Assembly (NCBI GenBank): GCA_002503215.1
Contig: DARG01000011.1
Span: 1-21,091, forward strand
From: Candidatus Parvarchaeota archaeon UBA446
Lineage (GTDB): Archaea; Nanobdellota; Nanobdellia; Parvarchaeales; Parvarchaeaceae
Direction: 5' to 3'
Length of the DNA stretch: 21,091 nucleotides
The notes below the pieces were generated by a model that saw only the letters and a program-made list of their open reading frames with translations, was not told the origin of the DNA and ran no database searches. Every line of letters begins with the position of its first letter. Position 1 is the stretch's first letter. The position numbers and the translations under genes were made by a program. This document shows, piece by piece, positions 20,931-21,091 of the stretch.

Positions 20931-21040
20931 GTAGCGCCAACTTACTTTCCCTCTTTTACGAAGTACTCATAAGACGCACCAGCGATTATCTTCCGTGTTC
21001 GAAATGGGAACGGGATTTGCCGCTGGCCTATGGACGCTAT
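20931..21040 (-). rRNA. 5S ribosomal RNA
   Basis: Minus strand, about 110 nt. The ends pair UAGCGUC/GGCGCUA (21033-21039 with 20932-20938). The core contains CCCGUUCCCAUUUCGAACACGG (split here: CCCGUUCCCAUUUCGAAC, then ACGGAAG), the signature of loops B and C, followed by an AGUACUUCG region and GGGAAAGU near the 3' end. It is slightly short for archaeal 5S. It is not linked to 16S or 23S within the window, as seen in several reduced archaeal genomes. Ends are good to a few bases. Confidence 0.93.
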
Positions 21041-21060
21041 CAGGATTATTTAGAAGATTA

Positions 21061-21075
21061 TACTTTAAAAAGCTT
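21061..21075 (-). promoter_or_regulatory. Strong-type TATA promoter of 5S rRNA
   Basis: Minus strand AAGCTTTTTAAAGTA, with TTTAAA centred about 27 nt before the 5S 5' end. Its 12-nt core AGCTTTTTAAAG is identical to that of the histone-fold gene promoter. Confidence 0.65.
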
Positions 21076-21091
21076 ATTATGAGGGCAGTAG

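Noticed and set aside
1..21091. CRISPR array, insertion sequence, integrase or prophage
   Set aside because: No regularly spaced repeats, terminal inverted repeats or transposase/integrase motifs were seen on either strand.

Overview
The window is a compact, AT-rich stretch of an archaeal chromosome. The evidence is direct: archaeal-type ribosomal proteins (L10e, L7Ae, S28e, L24e, and uS13/uS4/uS11 followed by RNA polymerase subunit Rpo3), aIF2-beta, aIF1A, MCM, DUF424, archaeal-type GluRS, a tRNA-Tyr with an intron just after the anticodon, an archaeal SRP RNA and a 5S rRNA gene that is not next to 16S or 23S within the window. Most genes have a TATA element 24-30 nt before the start codon and little or no leader. 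The very tight packing, the short proteins, the secreted 'GLPxGTxW'-type domain and the AT-richness suggest a small-genome lineage of the DPANN/ARMAN (Parvarchaeota/Micrarchaeota) kind or a Thermoplasma-like neighbour. That placement is inference, not proof.

Layout. (1) 117-2742: a GalT-like HIT-superfamily protein convergent with a sugar-phosphate nucleotidyltransferase, then a polytopic membrane protein. (2) 2811-3685: a winged-helix regulator translationally coupled to a PduO-type corrinoid adenosyltransferase. (3) 3682-4696 (minus): ribosomal protein L10e preceded by two small proteins that are diverged copies of each other. (4) 4793-5637: an RNA-rich block with tRNA-Ser(GCU), SRP RNA and an unrecognised, strongly foldable 100-nt element with its own TATA box. 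(5) 5638-6928: a VKOR-family membrane oxidoreductase, a one-TM surface protein and a 59-residue histone-fold protein that stops before helix alpha3. (6) 7021-9974: GluRS, a HAD hydrolase, intron-containing tRNA-Tyr and a small Cys-rich zinc-binding protein. (7) 10061-12164: two tandem secreted or pilin-like proteins that look like diverged paralogues. (8) 12194-13425: the L7Ae-S28e-L24e operon facing away from rps10. (9) 13519-14677: a two-TM TrkA-N (potassium-channel-like) protein with an altered selectivity filter, overlapping a PAP2 phosphatase. (10) 14738-18207: MCM, an OB-fold protein, aIF2-beta and DUF424 in one tight operon, then aIF1A from its own promoter. (11) 18204-21040 (minus): a small pilin-like protein, then Rpo3, uS11, uS4 and uS13, with 5S rRNA upstream.

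The backbone is information processing: replication, transcription, translation initiation, ribosome and SRP. Between these lie accessory genes for the envelope, sugar nucleotides, disulfide chemistry and cobalamin. The least explained items are the structured RNA candidate at 5506-5605, the alpha3-less histone, the filter-altered channel, the OB-fold protein next to MCM, the duplicated small proteins beside L10e and the paired surface proteins. I saw no CRISPR array, insertion sequence or integrase.
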